From Dastarcus helophoroides (lineage: Eukaryota; Arthropoda; Insecta; Coleoptera; Bothrideridae), in assembly GCA_028583605.1 (NCBI GenBank), contig CM053330.1, positions 25,623,233 through 25,687,232 of the forward strand: 64,000 nt of DNA. Direction: 5' to 3'. Both the position numbers and the translations under genes were made by a program. Below the pieces are notes generated by a model, which saw only the letters and a list, made by a program, of their open reading frames with translations, did no database searches and had not been told where the DNA came from. Shown here in pieces: positions 12,932 to 24,924 of this stretch (positions are counted from its first letter, which is position 1; each line of letters opens with the position of its first letter).

Positions 12932-13540
12932 TTTACATTTGAATCTCTCTAGTTTAAAAAAATTATTGGAGTATTTTCCAGATCTTCCTCTCCTTTCGCA
13001 AATTGCTGGTGGAGATTTCAGTAGTACATCATAGCTTCTAACGTGTTTTGTTACGGGATTGCTACTGGCAGGCAACAATTTTATAAAATTTGCGTATCAC
13101 ATGCTGTTTGTTCTTTTAGTCCGTTAATTTAATCAACGTCTGAGGCAAAATAGAACTGATGTTTTGATAACTAAAATAAATAAACGAGATTTCTTAAACA
13201 AAATAAGTAATAATTCTAATGAAGAATATAACAAAATAACTCTTTAAACATTACAATATAAGGAGTTCAAATACGCTGCCAGACTGTGCTAAACAATATT
13301 CCAATCTGTTGTAAAACTCTCGACGAGTTTTTTAACATCTAAACTGGAAGATACGAGCATGCTGCGTCAAAGTAGGGGAATACGTTCAGCGGTCGTAGAA
13401 AATTATGGAAGGGACAATTCTTAGCGTTTTACATGGACAATGAAAATTTTTCCTTATCTGTATATGAGTTTGGCATTACCAAAAAACGCTCTTTAAACTC
13501 CTGGTCGATTTAAGGACATTTCTTAAAACCTTTCCAACAC
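12932..13540. other. Intergenic DNA, nothing recognised
   Basis: The sequence is AT-rich without a supported exon or repeat terminus. Confidence 0.4.
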
Positions 13541-13547
13541 ACGTATA

Positions 13548-13632
13548 GTCCGCAACCGGCTAATCGGACATTCGGATAATCCAACATCCGACTAATCCGA
13601 CATCCTGCAATGTGACACTCGGCTAATCCGAA
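13548..13632. repeat. Short clustered repeats of CGGCTAATCCGACAT type
   Basis: Four or five variants of (C)GG(C/A)TAATCCGACAT lie head to tail. Such clustered 'TAATCCGA' words occur at the ends of pogo/Tigger-type DNA transposons, but no transposase or second end was found here. The class assignment is weak. Confidence 0.35.
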
Positions 13633-13639
13633 AAATAAG

Positions 13640-15790
13640 TACATTGAAAACTTATTTTTTTGAAATATCTTAAAACTTGTTATATCATAGTTTTAAGTTT
13701 TCGCTTTTGTCAGCAGTACCCATAACTGCCACATTTTAAAAAAAAATGTTTGGCTGTAATCTCAAAAATTAAACAATTTCTAGTAAAGTTGATTTTTTCG
13801 GTATTTGGATCTTAAATTACTTAAAAACTCTAATTTTCTTTGAAAATTAGAGTTAGAGTTAGAAAGTTAGAGTTAGAATTTAGAGTGTTTTTGGACTGTT
13901 TGACGTAAAATAATAATTACTTAATTTTTCTTTAACATTTTGATGGTTCGGTTTGAAATAATATCCACATGTTTGATTTAAATAATGGAATCTTGAGGTT
14001 TTCTTTCCTCCAAATTTCGGGCGTATACTCCCACTTTTAGTCTTTTTTTTTAAATTTGATCCCAAACTTAAAATTGAAGCACAAAATTTTAAAATTTTAA
14101 TTTTGTTTAGAAGTAGTTTGAACTCGATTGTCTGTTTCACAATTTTTTAAGCTTTTTCAACATTTCTATATTTGCCAGACCCGCATAATTCCAAGTTTGA
14201 TTTTTTAAAATTATTTCTTAAAGTTTCGACTTTTTATTTAGGAATGTTTAAAAAGTATTAAAAAGAATTAAAATTTTGAGTAAAAATATCGAAATCTTTA
14301 TAAAAAAAATCGAAGTGTTATTCAGTTTAAAAAAATTTTAAAATTTCGAGTTTAATCTTGAAATGGGGGGTTTAAAATTAAAATTTTGAGAAACATATTG
14401 ATATATTAAATTTAAATCCAAAATTTTCACTTTTATTTCAAAATTTTGATTTTAGCTTTCAAAATTTTGATTTTAGAGAATCTGAAAGTTTCATGATTTC
14501 TAATTTAAAAAAAAAATTTAGGTTTAAAACCTCAATCTGCAAATTTAAGTTGTAAAAAGTTCGGATTAAAAAAAAATTCTCGAAATTGTGACTTTATACC
14601 TAAACTCAAAAAAATGTCAAGAAAGATTTTTCGAAGTTTCATCTCAATTTCGACCTAATTTCCAAATTTTCTTCTTTAAACCCTTTTTTGTGCAAATTGG
14701 AAGTTTCTTCGACTCTAATCCCTACATTTGGATTTTAATTTAAAATTTTATCTTGAACTTGGAAATTCAACTTTAAAGGTAAAATATAAACATTAAAATA
14801 AAAAAAAACACTTTTTTTGAAAATTGTTAAATTTTTCTCTAGCTTTTTTTACTGAAATTAATTTCTCGAAATTTCCACTATTTCTTGAAATAAATTTTTA
14901 TTTAAAAACTTCAATACCTTGGCTTCTTTCTCCAAATTTTGAATTTCAAGTCAATATTTTGATAAATGAATTAAAAGCTGTGGGTTTGAAACTTCAAATG
15001 TCAGCATTTTTATCGAATTTTTCACTGGTTCTCAAAATGTCAATTCAAAGTCGAAATTCCTTTTATTTGAAAATTTCAACGTTGAATCAAATTAATTTTA
15101 CAGTTTTTAAATTTTTTTTGGAATTGCTGCTTTAATCTCAAATTGTCGCCTTCCAAGTCAAAATTTGATAAAGTGAAATTATTAATTTTTTGAACCTCCA
15201 AAAAAGTTGGTTTAAAAAAAAATCAGAAAGATTTCGATTTTTGTTTTTATTTTGTCTTCTCCAACTTTCGAAATTAAATTCTTTTTAAATTAAATATTTT
15301 CAAGTTTTTCTCAAACTTTTAAATTCGAAATCGATTATGCTAATTTAATCACAAAATTGTAAAGTTTGACTTTTATTACGAAACGTTTTTTATTTTAAAA
15401 AAATTAAAAAATATTGATTGCAAGAGTAATCCTTGAAATTCTGAACAGGTCAAGATTTTAAAAAAAGATCCAAATTTATTTTTAAAAAATCCAGGAAAAA
15501 AGTTTTGAAATAATTTTAGAAATTTTAAAATTTAGCTTTTTACTTTTCTTCAAACTTTCGACTCTAAATATAGATTTCAAACATTGTCCGAAAATGTAGA
15601 GGGGAAATTAAAAATAATAATAATAAAAGAATTCGAGATTTAAGCATTATATTTTCAAAATGAGCCGACATTTTGAAAAAATACATATTTAATTTTCTTT
15701 TAATATTGGGCCGAAATTTTGAAATAATAAATAATCAAAATAATATAATAATAACAATGAAATTTTGAAGAAAAAAAAATTTCCGATCAA
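13640..15790. repeat. Degenerate AAATTTCGA-type array, block 3
   Basis: It is a dense mix of AAATTTTGAGT, TCAAAATTTCGACT and related words with long A/T runs. A short (AGAGTT)n patch lies at 13842-13880. Open frames inside (for example 14824-15135) are composition artefacts rich in F, L, K, N and I. Confidence 0.6.
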
Positions 15791-15819
15791 CTTCTCCATT
15801 CGTGAAAAGTATGACACGC

Positions 15820-15832
15820 CACTGTTTTTCTC
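15820..15832 (-). mobile_element. hAT-type terminus, single end
   Basis: The plus strand reads GACACGCCACTG. Its complement, CAGTGGCGTGTC, is a classic hAT terminal inverted repeat start. It lies just outside array block 3, so it may be the right end of an element carrying that block. The left end was not located. Confidence 0.4.
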
Positions 15833-16375
15833 CCAAAGTCGTATAAAAAAAGGTGCGCATCCGAATTAGGAAATAAGTGCGAAAATTTAAAGTTGGTGAT
15901 GCATCTTAAATGCACCAATTCCAACTTGAGTGCAACCTGATGAGGGCAGTTTTTGAAATCTCCAATATAGTCCGATAAGTAGTAGTAATTCCTTTTTTTT
16001 GGGCATAATTCATGAAAAATATGTTTCCCTATTTATACAAATTTTTCACTAATAACACCTTAAAAACAAATATAAGTTTAATTTTTTGAGTAGCCAATAT
16101 ATGAAAAACTAGTTTCAGGAACTAATTTAAACTATGGGGCTTTTAAAAGTCGGTCATCTGGTAGCAAACGATAAATTAAGAGGCAATTTTAATGGATTAT
16201 GCATCGCGTAAGCACCTTTTTTTTACTTCCAAAGAAGTAAATTCTTCAACAGATCCGAATGTTATCGCGATATAACCGAATTACACGCAATTTAAATAAC
16301 ACATGTTCGATATTTCAAACATTGGCGGTCCTGCGTAGCGCGAATCCAAATTCAAACTTAAACAATCGCACTCAC
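15833..16375. other. Intergenic or intronic DNA, nothing recognised
   Basis: This lies downstream of the minus-strand signal-peptide exon. It would be the first part of that gene's intron if the exon is real. No second exon was identified. Confidence 0.35.
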
Positions 16376-16454
16376 CTGAAGTCAGTGCGGCACCGGTGAG
16401 GATATTTTGGAAAATCACTACGAACAACACGCCGAATTTCCTCGTCAAATTCAT
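16376..16454 (-). CDS. First coding exon with signal peptide, gene incomplete
   Basis: Read on the minus strand from 16454, the exon encodes MNLTRKFGVLFVVIFQ, then a short polar and small-residue stretch NILTGAALTS, and ends at a GTGAGT splice donor (16375-16370). The profile is a basic N-terminus, a hydrophobic core and a small-residue cleavage zone (GAALTS), which is that of a secretory signal peptide. The phase at the donor is +1. Upstream, a TATATAG box at 16626-16632 is correctly placed for a start near 16595, giving about 140 nt of 5' UTR, and the local composition is less AT-rich. I could not find the following exons in the array-filled DNA below 16375, so the product is unknown. The chance that this is a fortuitous reading is real. 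Confidence 0.45.
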
Positions 16455-16625
16455 CCTAGCCGCGTAAGAAATAATTATTTACTAAAAGATGAACTATACG
16501 ATTCTGCGGCCGTAAACAGTTACCCGCCTCGTTGGGAAGAAGTCGCGTCCACTCTAGTACACGCAGCTCCCGACGTTGAAACGAGACAGCACCAACTGCG
16601 GTAATACGGGGGTTATTCTATAATT

Positions 16626-16632
16626 CTATATA
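16626..16632 (-). promoter_or_regulatory. TATA-like box upstream of signal-peptide exon
   Basis: The minus strand reads TATATAG, about 170 bp before the ATG at 16454. It supports, but does not prove, a promoter for the exon at 16376-16454. Confidence 0.3.
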
Positions 16633-16639
16633 CCTTTCA

Positions 16640-17880
16640 CTTGCCAGCTTAACCGCACCTTCCTATCCAGAGCAGGTAAACGAACTACGCCTCTATCTCC
16701 ATCCTCGTTTCACTTGTTTATCAAACAAATTGGACCGATGGCAGATGGAGGTGATAACGAAATAATAAATGAAGCGTGTGGGCGCCCGGGGAACCTGTCT
16801 GATTGTGACGAAGAAAGCAAAAAAAAAGCTATGTGTAGATACACAATGAATCTTAGATTTGTTATTTTAGCATCAAGATGAGTATGTGCGTAAAAAAATT
16901 AAAAAAACACTTCGCCCCAATGGGGCAGTATTGTTACCGTACGCTCTCCACTTGTTTATGTAAGAATTTTTACGAGCACGTGGGCAGATCGGTATTTTGT
17001 ACCGGGGAAAAAAAGAAGAAGTTGCGGGAACCTTAGGCTAAGTTAAAATCTGGTGCTCCCTCCTTGCACGACCAGATTTTTATGCGCACAGTAATATCCT
17101 TGAAGTTATGCCAGAGATATTTTTTAGATGAATCTGAAAAAAATAAAAATAAAAAAAATCATTTTACACGATCGGGCCTTCAAATCGCAACTTATCGTTT
17201 TTTCCACTGAGCTTGTTATATTCTTTATTTTCTGGTTATTCCAAATAAAAAGGCTTTTCACTGGAGTAACCAGACCTCAATGACGGCGCCAAGCTCTCGC
17301 AACTGGAAGGGCACAATGTGGCACCATATTTTTTAAAGTGGGCACAGTTGATTCGAAAAAAAAGGTACCTATAACATTTTTGTTATTTTGAAAGGCGAAA
17401 AAGATGTGTGTTGATAATTAATTTAAAAAATCAAGAGAAGTAATTATTAACAAAAAATTATACATAAGTAATTTACAGTAACAAATAACATATTTGGTGA
17501 GTACCAATATAGGTAGGATTGCCATACAACCCTTATATATGGGACTATCACCGTATTTGGCGGCCTAATCCCGTATTATTACTTGTCCCGTTATTATCCC
17601 GCATGTTCCCCAAACTCTGCAAGAATCTTTATGAATATTTAAGAGAACAACTCTCTATTTTGAGCTTCTGTCCTCTTAGATTTTTTAAAAATGTCAAAAT
17701 GTTATGTTTTTATTTATTTAATTCACAAATATTTTCGACGAATTTGTGAAGAGCAAGATGATGACCTTTCTTAGTCATTTTCGTAGATTTTACTATGTAT
17801 TTAGAACCTGACAAGACTTTTTTTTTTGTCATAAAACTAAATTCCACTCTCAATGACCTCGAAAGCGAAAATGTTCTCTT
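16640..17880. other. Intergenic DNA, nothing recognised
   Basis: Moderately GC-rich patches (16770-16810, 17270-17330) alternate with AT-rich sequence. No exon, RNA or complete element was supported. A 'GCCATACAACCC' word near 17521 loosely recalls the GTTGC-core repeat. Confidence 0.35.
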
Positions 17881-20800
17881 TTGAAGTTCAAATTTTCTGG
17901 TCAGGCTTGGTTGCTTTTTCTGAGAATCTCACAAACTTTCAGAAAATTTCAATTGTTTTTGAAAATTTCGATACGATCCTATTTAAAAATTTCAATTTTA
18001 TTACATTGTAAATTGTTTGTTAAAAGGATTTGATTTTATAAAAAAGTTTTACTTTTTTAGGTTTGACATTTTTTTGAAAATTCGACTGAAAATTTCGACA
18101 TCCTAAAATTTCCACTCTTTTCAAAATTGTGATTCAAAGGAAGCTTTCACTTTCTCCGAATCTTCATTTTTGCCGAAATTTTTACCTTTTTGTAAATTTT
18201 GCCATAAAATTAAAAATTTTTACTTTTTGACTTTTTTAAAAATTTCGATTACTAATTACCTTTTTCAAAATTTGGCCTCTTCTTATAAAATTTCACTTTT
18301 CTGAAAATTTGACTAAAATAGAATCTTTTGATTTTGAAAGTTTTTATTTTTTTAAAATTTCGACTTCCAAAATTTGTACTTTTCCAAAATTTTGACGTTT
18401 TAAAAATTTTGACTTATTTTTTCAGAGAATTATTTTTCTCTCAAATTTTTTTAAAGTTTTTTATAAATTATTTTTTTAAATCATTACATTTCTCAAAATT
18501 TTTATTTTTTTTTGAAAATTTCAATATTTTCAGAATTGTTATTCTTTGAAAATGTCTACCTTTTTTTAAAAAGTTCCAATGTTAGAAAATCGACTTTTTT
18601 TAAATTTTGACTTTATAACAAAGTTTTGAATTTTTTTAAAAATTTCTAATTTTTTTGCATTGGTTGTCTCCTCTTTTTGAAAAACTGAACGCTTTTGGAA
18701 ATTGCAGTTTAACTTAATATTTTGCCTTATTTGAAATTTTCGGTGGGTTTTTCAAAACTTGGAACTTTTTTCAAAATTTTTACTTTTATTAATGTTTTGA
18801 TCTTTTATAAACATATTTTAAAGACATTCAACTATTTTTGAAATTTTTGATTTCAGAAATTTTGACTATCATTAAGTTTTGACTTTTGAAAATATCGACT
18901 TTTTGAATTTTCGATGTTTTCAGAATAACGATTTTTTTCAAAATGTTTACTTTTTGAAAATTTTGACCTTTTCCAAATTTTTTTAAAATCTTCCTCTTTT
19001 TCTTCAAAATTTCTTGGTTTCCCTAAATATTGACATCAAAATTTATCATTTTTTTGTAATTTTCACGTTTTGGTAAATGTCGACTTCATTGAGAAATTTT
19101 GTACTATTTTAGAAAGAATCGAATTTCCAAAATTTTGTTTTTTTTAGGTTTTTGTTTTTTTTTTTGGAAAATTTCAGGATTTACCTTTTTTAAACATTCC
19201 GATTTTTTAAAATTTTGACTTATCAAACTTTACAGTTTGAAAAAAATGAAAACTTAAAGTTTAAAATCCAAACTTAAATATTACAATCGTAGTTAAAAAA
19301 AAAAAGTCAAAACTTTGAAAACATTTACCAATATTTTAATAATTTTCGAATTTTTTTTCGGCAATACCAAATTTTAAGTAGCAATTATTAATTGTTAAAA
19401 AATTTGACTTTAAAATCGATAAAAAAGTAGGAATTTCTTCTTCTAAATTTTAAGATTATGTTGAATTTTAGCATGCTTTGATATTCTGAAGTTTAAAATT
19501 GAACTAATTTATTTATTTATTTTTATAAATCAAAAATTAATAGTCAAAATTCAATGTTTCCATTTTCTAGAAATATCGATTTTTTTTAACATGTCGGTTT
19601 AAAAAATGGAATGTTGAATTATTTTACATTTGAAAAGTCAGAGAAAAGTTATGGGATTTAGAAAATATGTTCTTGAAATTTCTAATTTAAAACCGAAACT
19701 TTACCTTTAAAATTAAATTGTCGAATTTTAAGCCAAAAATTCGAATTTAATATCAAACTGTATAAATTTCCGACTTTTTAGAAAAATTCTTTTCGAAATT
19801 TTATGTTTAAAGTTGAAATTTGAAAACTTTTAAGCTAAATTTTCTTAGAATTTCGGTATAATAATCGCACTTTTGACTTTTTTGCTTGAACCTTTGGTTT
19901 TACTCTCAGAATGTACAAAATAAATTTTTAAGTTTTCTAATTTAAACTTAAATTTCGAAAAAATTCAAAATTTTTAGAACAGAAATTTAAGCTCTTTCAG
20001 GAAATTTCAAGAAAAAATCAAATTTTCGATAAACAGCGACAGTTATAAACAATTCTTAGACAGGGGGTTAAAAAATGTTGTTTAAACTGGAAAATTTGTT
20101 AAATATATTATTCGACTATTTTCCTTTTATGCCTAATATTGCACATATATATTATACAATTTGATTGGGCACTTGGGTGGGCACTGCGCCAAAAAGGTAG
20201 ATTTCGCTTAAAGCTTAACATTTTCAAAAAAAAATCGACATTTGGAGATTATACAGTTATACATTCGAGAAAAACGTCAACAGTTCCAACTCGAAATTCT
20301 GAAAATTTGTCCATTAATCTCAAACATTATAAAAAAATTCTCGAATTTTCGAGTTTTAAATTAAACCCCATATTTAGAGAAAAGTTTTTAAAAAATCTTT
20401 AATCTATAAATAAAATTTGTCGAAATGTCTAGATATCGAAAAAATTTGGAATTTAAAAATTGTATAATTTTCAAATTTGTGCATGGAATTTTGGGTAGGT
20501 ATTAGACTTTTACTCAAAGACTGACAACTTCTAGAATATTTGACATTTGAAAATTAGGGTGGAAATTTTGAGAATGTTAATTTGGGTTTTACTTGGAAGT
20601 TTTTATTTTTGACCCGAAAGTTGAACTTTTGCTGAAAATATTAATTTTGTTCTCAAATTTTCGACTTTTTTTGGAAATTCCGAATTAAAATACGAAATTA
20701 AAAAAAATCCAAAAGTTTTAAAAACCTGAACTTTTGACTAAAGAAAACAACATTTTTTGCCTTTTTGTCCAATGATTCAAAATTTGTAGATAATTATGAA

Positions 20801-21090
20801 ATTAAATTCGAAATTTTAAAAATTTTCATTAGTAAATCCAGTTTTTTTTAACCTTACACCTACTCGCAAATTACCTTTTTTTTAAATTTTAATTTTTATT
20901 TCAAAATATTGACTTTTCTCTCGAGTTTACGTACTAAAACTAGTAAAAAAATAGAAATACTAAAACTCCGGATTTTTTAAATTGAAATTTAAATTTCTGA
21001 ACTGAAGTAGACCTTTTGAACGAGAATTCGTAATTTTTAATAAAAACAAATATCGAGACTTCTAATTTGAAATTTTGTAAAAAAAAGTTT
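17881..21090. repeat. Degenerate AAATTTCGA-type array, block 4 (about 3.2 kb)
   Basis: This is the longest uninterrupted block. From 17900 to about 19230 it is T-rich (TTTTGAAAATTTCGACTTT style). After about 19240 it becomes A-rich (AAATTTCGAAA, GTCAAAACTTTG style). The polarity change resembles that in the hAT-bounded blocks at 32272-35333 and 36773-39385. Clear hAT ends were not found for this block, although TAGATGCTCACC near 21098 resembles the terminus at 35333. Confidence 0.55.
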
Positions 21091-21204
21091 AGACATCTAG
21101 ATGCTCACCATAAGAACAATTTTCGATTTAAGCTAGAAATAGTTTAAGGAAAGTCTGAACTATGCTTTCTTAATGTCCATGGAGAACACTCTAAATCCAA
21201 AATA

Positions 21205-21477
21205 TACAGTTGCAATTCACTAGCACTTTTAATTAATTAACTTATTCATTGACTTCTAACTAGCTTCTACTCTGATTAACTAAGAAAAAGCCAACCGGAC
21301 CCCCCTATATATATAGATCTCGATTCGGGTTCTAGAAAAATGAAGCAGATAAGGCTTATCGTTTGCCAAAATTTCTGGAGCGCTTATCTGGCTTTTTATT
21401 TATTATCGCGCCCGCTTCCCCCTTATCAAATTTTCTAGAAAATTCCCAATCAAACCTTCCAATTACACTACGTTATA
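21205..21477 (-). mobile_element. LTR of Ty3/gypsy element, minus orientation
   Basis: It aligns with the other LTR copies of this window through the signature segments TCTAGAAAATT, CCGCTTCCCC, GGAGCGCTTATCTG, AGGCTTATCG and TTCTAGAA. In the minus sense it begins at 21477 immediately after a purine-rich tract (AAGAGGGAGGCAG), as expected of a 3' LTR following the polypurine tract. Its far end is eroded near 21205. Confidence 0.8.
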
Positions 21478-22690
21478 CTGCCTCCCTCTTGAGACTGATC
21501 GTCCCGATTAGTTCCAACCATTCCTTTCGCCACTATATTTGCACAGTTGAAGTGTACCACGTTCATCTTGGTCCTGGGGCTCCGCTGGATCCTGTATACC
21601 AAGTCGTTGATCCTCTTCAGCACTTTGTACGGCCCTTCCCAAGTTGGCGTAAACTTCGGCGAGACTCCTTTCCTCCACTGAGGGTTGTATAGCCATACCA
21701 ATTCGCCCTCGCTGAAAACTTCATGGTTGGCGTTTACGTCATATCTTGTTTTCATTTGGTCCATCGCCAAGTTGATCTTCGTCCGCACCAGGGCATGTGT
21801 CTAAGAAACCCCTCGTCTCCCTGGGGGCCTCCCTTGGTGATCCAAGCAACAAGTCACACGGAAGCAGATAGTTGTCGGTCCCAGTCTGTCTGATGCTTGG
21901 AAACGACCTTCGAAAGATGTTTCTCCAAGGTCCTGTTAAATCTTTCCACCATTCTATCAGACTGTGGATGAAGAGGTGTCGTTCGAGTTTTCTTTAATCC
22001 AAGAAGACGGCACATCTCTTGAAAGACCCCCGATTCGAAGTTCCTTCCTTGGTCCGAGTGCAGTTCCAAGGGAACACCAAATCGACAGATGAAGTTGGCC
22101 ACAAGAACCCTTGCGACTGTGGCAGCTTCCTGACTCGGGATGGCGTAAGCTTCAGGCCATTTACTGAAATAGTCCATGGCCATCAGGATGTACTTGTTTC
22201 CATCTTCTGATGCTGGAAATGGTCCCGCCACATCGATTGCAATTCTCTTCAATGGAGCTCCCACATTATACTGCTTTAGGGCCCTTTTGGTTTTTGCATG
22301 AGGACCCTTAGATGCAGCGCAGGTGATACATTTCCGACACCACCCCTCGACGCTTCCCTGCAGTTAACCCAATAGAACCGTTTCCGAATCTTCTCCAGGG
22401 TCTTGTTCATCCCTAAATGTCCACCAGAGTCCCATTGTGCACCGCCTACAAAACTTGTGGAATCTTTTCCTGAGGCACCACCAACTGCAAGTTGACACGC
22501 TTTCCATTGGCGCTTTCCCATGCTCTACCTGGAGCACCCCGTCCTCTACCTGGAGGGATTTTCATTGGGCCCACAAATTCTTAACAGTAACTTTAACGGC
22601 TTTCAGATGGGTATTCCTGGCGATATCAACGCCCGTTATAATCCCGTGAACTTGCATATCGTTTTTAGGTTCCATTGTGACTGTTTCATG
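21468..22690 (-). mobile_element. Ty3/gypsy pol fragment: integrase with DDE core
   Basis: On the minus strand this encodes the C-terminal part of a gypsy-type polyprotein. The order is a frame-broken zinc-binding region (22276-22521), the integrase catalytic core (21854-22264; IAIDVAGPFP, LHSDQGRNFES and the MVERFNRTLE segment supply the D, D and E positions) and a chromodomain-free tail with WLYNPQWRKGVSPK near 21700. That tail ends at EGGSIT against the LTR. Stop and frame breaks occur near 22265-22280 and 21790-21853. Reverse transcriptase and upstream domains are missing. The fragment lies between two LTRs in opposite orientation, so it is not a normal intact element. Confidence 0.85.
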
Positions 22691-22798
22691 GCTTAATTTT
22701 ACCAAAAACTATTCTAACTTCATCTTTTTTGTTTCCTATTTACATGAAAAGAACCGGTAAAATTTCGTTTGGGAAGCGTTTTGGTTAGGAGGCCACAG

Positions 22799-22955
22799 TG
22801 TAACGAAATGTAATGTAAAGTTTGGTTGGGAATTTTCTAGAAAATTTGAGAAGGGGGAACAGGCCGCGATGATAAATCAAACGGCAGATAATATGCGCTC
22901 CAGAAATTTCGGCAAACGAAAAGCCTTATCTGCTTGATTTTTCTAGAACCCGAGA

Positions 22956-23000
<45 letters not shown>

Positions 23001-23173
23001 GGGTCCAGTTGACTTTCCCTCAGTTAGTCAGAGTAGAAGTTAGTTAGAAGTCAATGAATAAGTTAGTCAATTAAGCAGTGTTAGTGAATTGCAATTGCAG
23101 TGTTCCGATTTCAGTTTAAAAATAAAATGGTTCTAATTTACATGTTAATCATTCGAACCCATAACGCGCAACA
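22799..23173 (+). mobile_element. LTR of the same gypsy family, plus orientation
   Basis: It starts TGTAACGAAATG and ends GCGCAACA, the same ends as the LTR at 51876-52194. It is longer because of a 40-bp (TA)n tract at 22958-22997 in the promoter-like region just before GGGGGGTCC. It faces opposite to the integrase fragment on its left. Confidence 0.8.
22958..22997. repeat. (TA)n tract within LTR
   Basis: About 20 TA units lie at the place where the 21205-21477 copy has only TATATATATA. The position before the presumed transcription start suggests expansion of a TATA element, which is inference. Confidence 0.8.
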
Positions 23174-23418
23174 ACTGCGATAATGTCCAACTTTAATTAT
23201 CGCCGCGATTCACTAGCGCAATATTTCGGGGCCTCGCAAGAATTCCGCCGCACATTCCACCAAAAAAATCTCGCTTCTGACAAGCAGATAAGGCTTATCG
23301 TTTGCCGAAATTTCTGGAGCGCTTATCTGCCGTTTGATTTATTATCGCGGTCGCTTCCTAATAAACAAATTTTTTAGAAAATTCCCAATCAAACTTTACA
23401 ATTACATTTCGTTACACT
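23174..23418 (-). mobile_element. Rearranged gypsy leader and partial LTR, inverted
   Basis: In the minus sense, 23418-23281 is the first part of the LTR (AGTGTAACGAAATG to CCTTATCTGCTTG). It jumps directly to leader sequence at 23280-23174, homologous to 52210-52310 of the other copy (GAAATATTGCGCTAGTGAAT). The right half of the LTR is deleted. It abuts the plus-oriented LTR head to head, giving an inverted repeat of about 140-bp arms (22799-22945 against 23281-23418). Confidence 0.75.
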
Positions 23419-23579
23419 ATGATAATTATTAGTATCTATCGATTATGTTCGAGCTAACCACAAATAAGCAGAAATATTAATCAGTAATCACCCAAAATTT
23501 GGATATGGTTTCTCATGAACGGACATCTCTATTAGGCGGATATATTTAGGCAGGCCCGAAGATGTTCTTTTAAGAGAGA

Positions 23580-24535
23580 TTTCACTTCAATTAAATAAAA
23601 AGTCTATATTTATTTAAAAAAATGTCAAGATTTAATAAACTTAAAATGATCAAAGTCAATATTATGGAAGCACTACTAATTTTTTTTAAAATTGACAATT
23701 TCAAAATAATCAAGACTTTCAGAAGTCGACATTTAAAAAGAGAAGGAAAAAATTTTGATATTTGAAAAAAAAATCGAAATTTTTAAAGAAGTAGTAATTT
23801 TTGAAGCCTTATTAATTTTCAAAAAAATTGAAATTTTAAAAAAGTGAATATTGTCAAAAAAAATGTTAATTTTGAAAAAAGGTCAAACTTCTTAAAAATT
23901 GTGATTTAAAAACTCAAATTTGTTTAAAAAAATTTGATTTTATTATTATTTTTTAAGTTTAATCCACTCGGAAAGGGCAACCCCATTATACCTCCAAAAC
24001 ACTGTCAGTAGGATGCAGAAACAATATCGAAATTTTAAGAAAAAGGTAAATATTATAGATTACATTAGAAATATTGAGAAACAGATTGAAATTTCGAGAA
24101 AAATACTCAGAATTTAAATAAAAAAAGTTTGGAATTTTTGACGTTAAAAATTACAACTTAAAATATAACATTTTGAATGTCGATAAAATCTTGAAATTTA
24201 TTTTGAAATTCAGTTACAAAAATTATAAATTTAAATCCAAAATTATTAGGAAAATGTCAAAATTTAAAAAAAAGCTTCAAATTTATATGAAAGCTCAAAA
24301 TTTTACATTTCCTCTCGAAATTTTTACCTTCAGTCAGCTGACTCAAATATTTAAGTTTTTATGAAATTTTTAACTTTCAAATTTGCATCATTCAAAACTT
24401 CAAAATTCCTTTAATAAAAGTAAAAATGTTGAGAAAAAAAGTCTAAATTTGAAGAATAAGGTCAAGATTTTTTCAGTAATTCTGAATGTACGCCTCAAAA
24501 TTGTTTAAATCAGACTCAATTGTCGCTCATTTAAT
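23580..24535. repeat. Degenerate AAATTTCGA-type array, block 5
   Basis: It contains A-rich words such as AAAATTTTGATATTTGAAAAAAAAATCG and TGTCAAAAAAAATG. A less repetitive stretch lies at 23955-24010. No coding capacity is supported. A fragment resembling the 8208-9745 unit follows at 24545-24605. Confidence 0.5.
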
Positions 24536-24721
24536 TTAAAATTCAACTCTTATAACCACTTTGGGGACTAAAAAATACAAGATTTAATCTAATTTGGTTA
24601 GTATGTCCTGAATGTTGCATCTAATTAGACACATTTTTCAAATATTGATTTAGATGTTAATCATTATATGGACACAAGAGGTACTTGAAAAACTTCGAAA
24701 AATGAACCAACCAAAGTAAAA

Positions 24722-24842
24722 AAATTGAAATACAGAACTTGTCCCCTGAAACCAAGAAAGATTAAAAAACACAACAAACGTTGCTCTAACGCGTTTGCTG
24801 TATTTTAATATTTTAAGATAACCAAGGACCAGTCCGTTCCAC
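24722..24842. mobile_element. Foldback MITE family, copy 2
   Basis: It shares CTTGTCCCCTGAAACCAAGA, GATTAAAAAACACAACAAACG and the terminal GGACCAGTCCGTTCCACC with copies at 9791, 28278 and 33298. Confidence 0.65.
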
Positions 24843-24924
24843 CAAACAGCCAAAATAAGTTAAAAACTTTCAAGTCCTAAATAATTTGATTGGTAGCTTC
24901 TAAAACCACACATAAAAGTTTACC

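Noticed and set aside
13842..13880. (AGAGTT)n patch as telomere-like repeat
   Set aside because: The insect telomere unit is TTAGG; this patch is short, imperfect and lies inside an array.
14824..15135. 103-codon plus-strand frame
   Set aside because: It is a composition artefact of the AAATTTCGA-type array; the protein is only F, L, I, K, N, S-rich and lacks a start context or splice structure.
22019..22210. Plus-strand frame across the integrase
   Set aside because: It is the complement of the integrase core and has no independent support.
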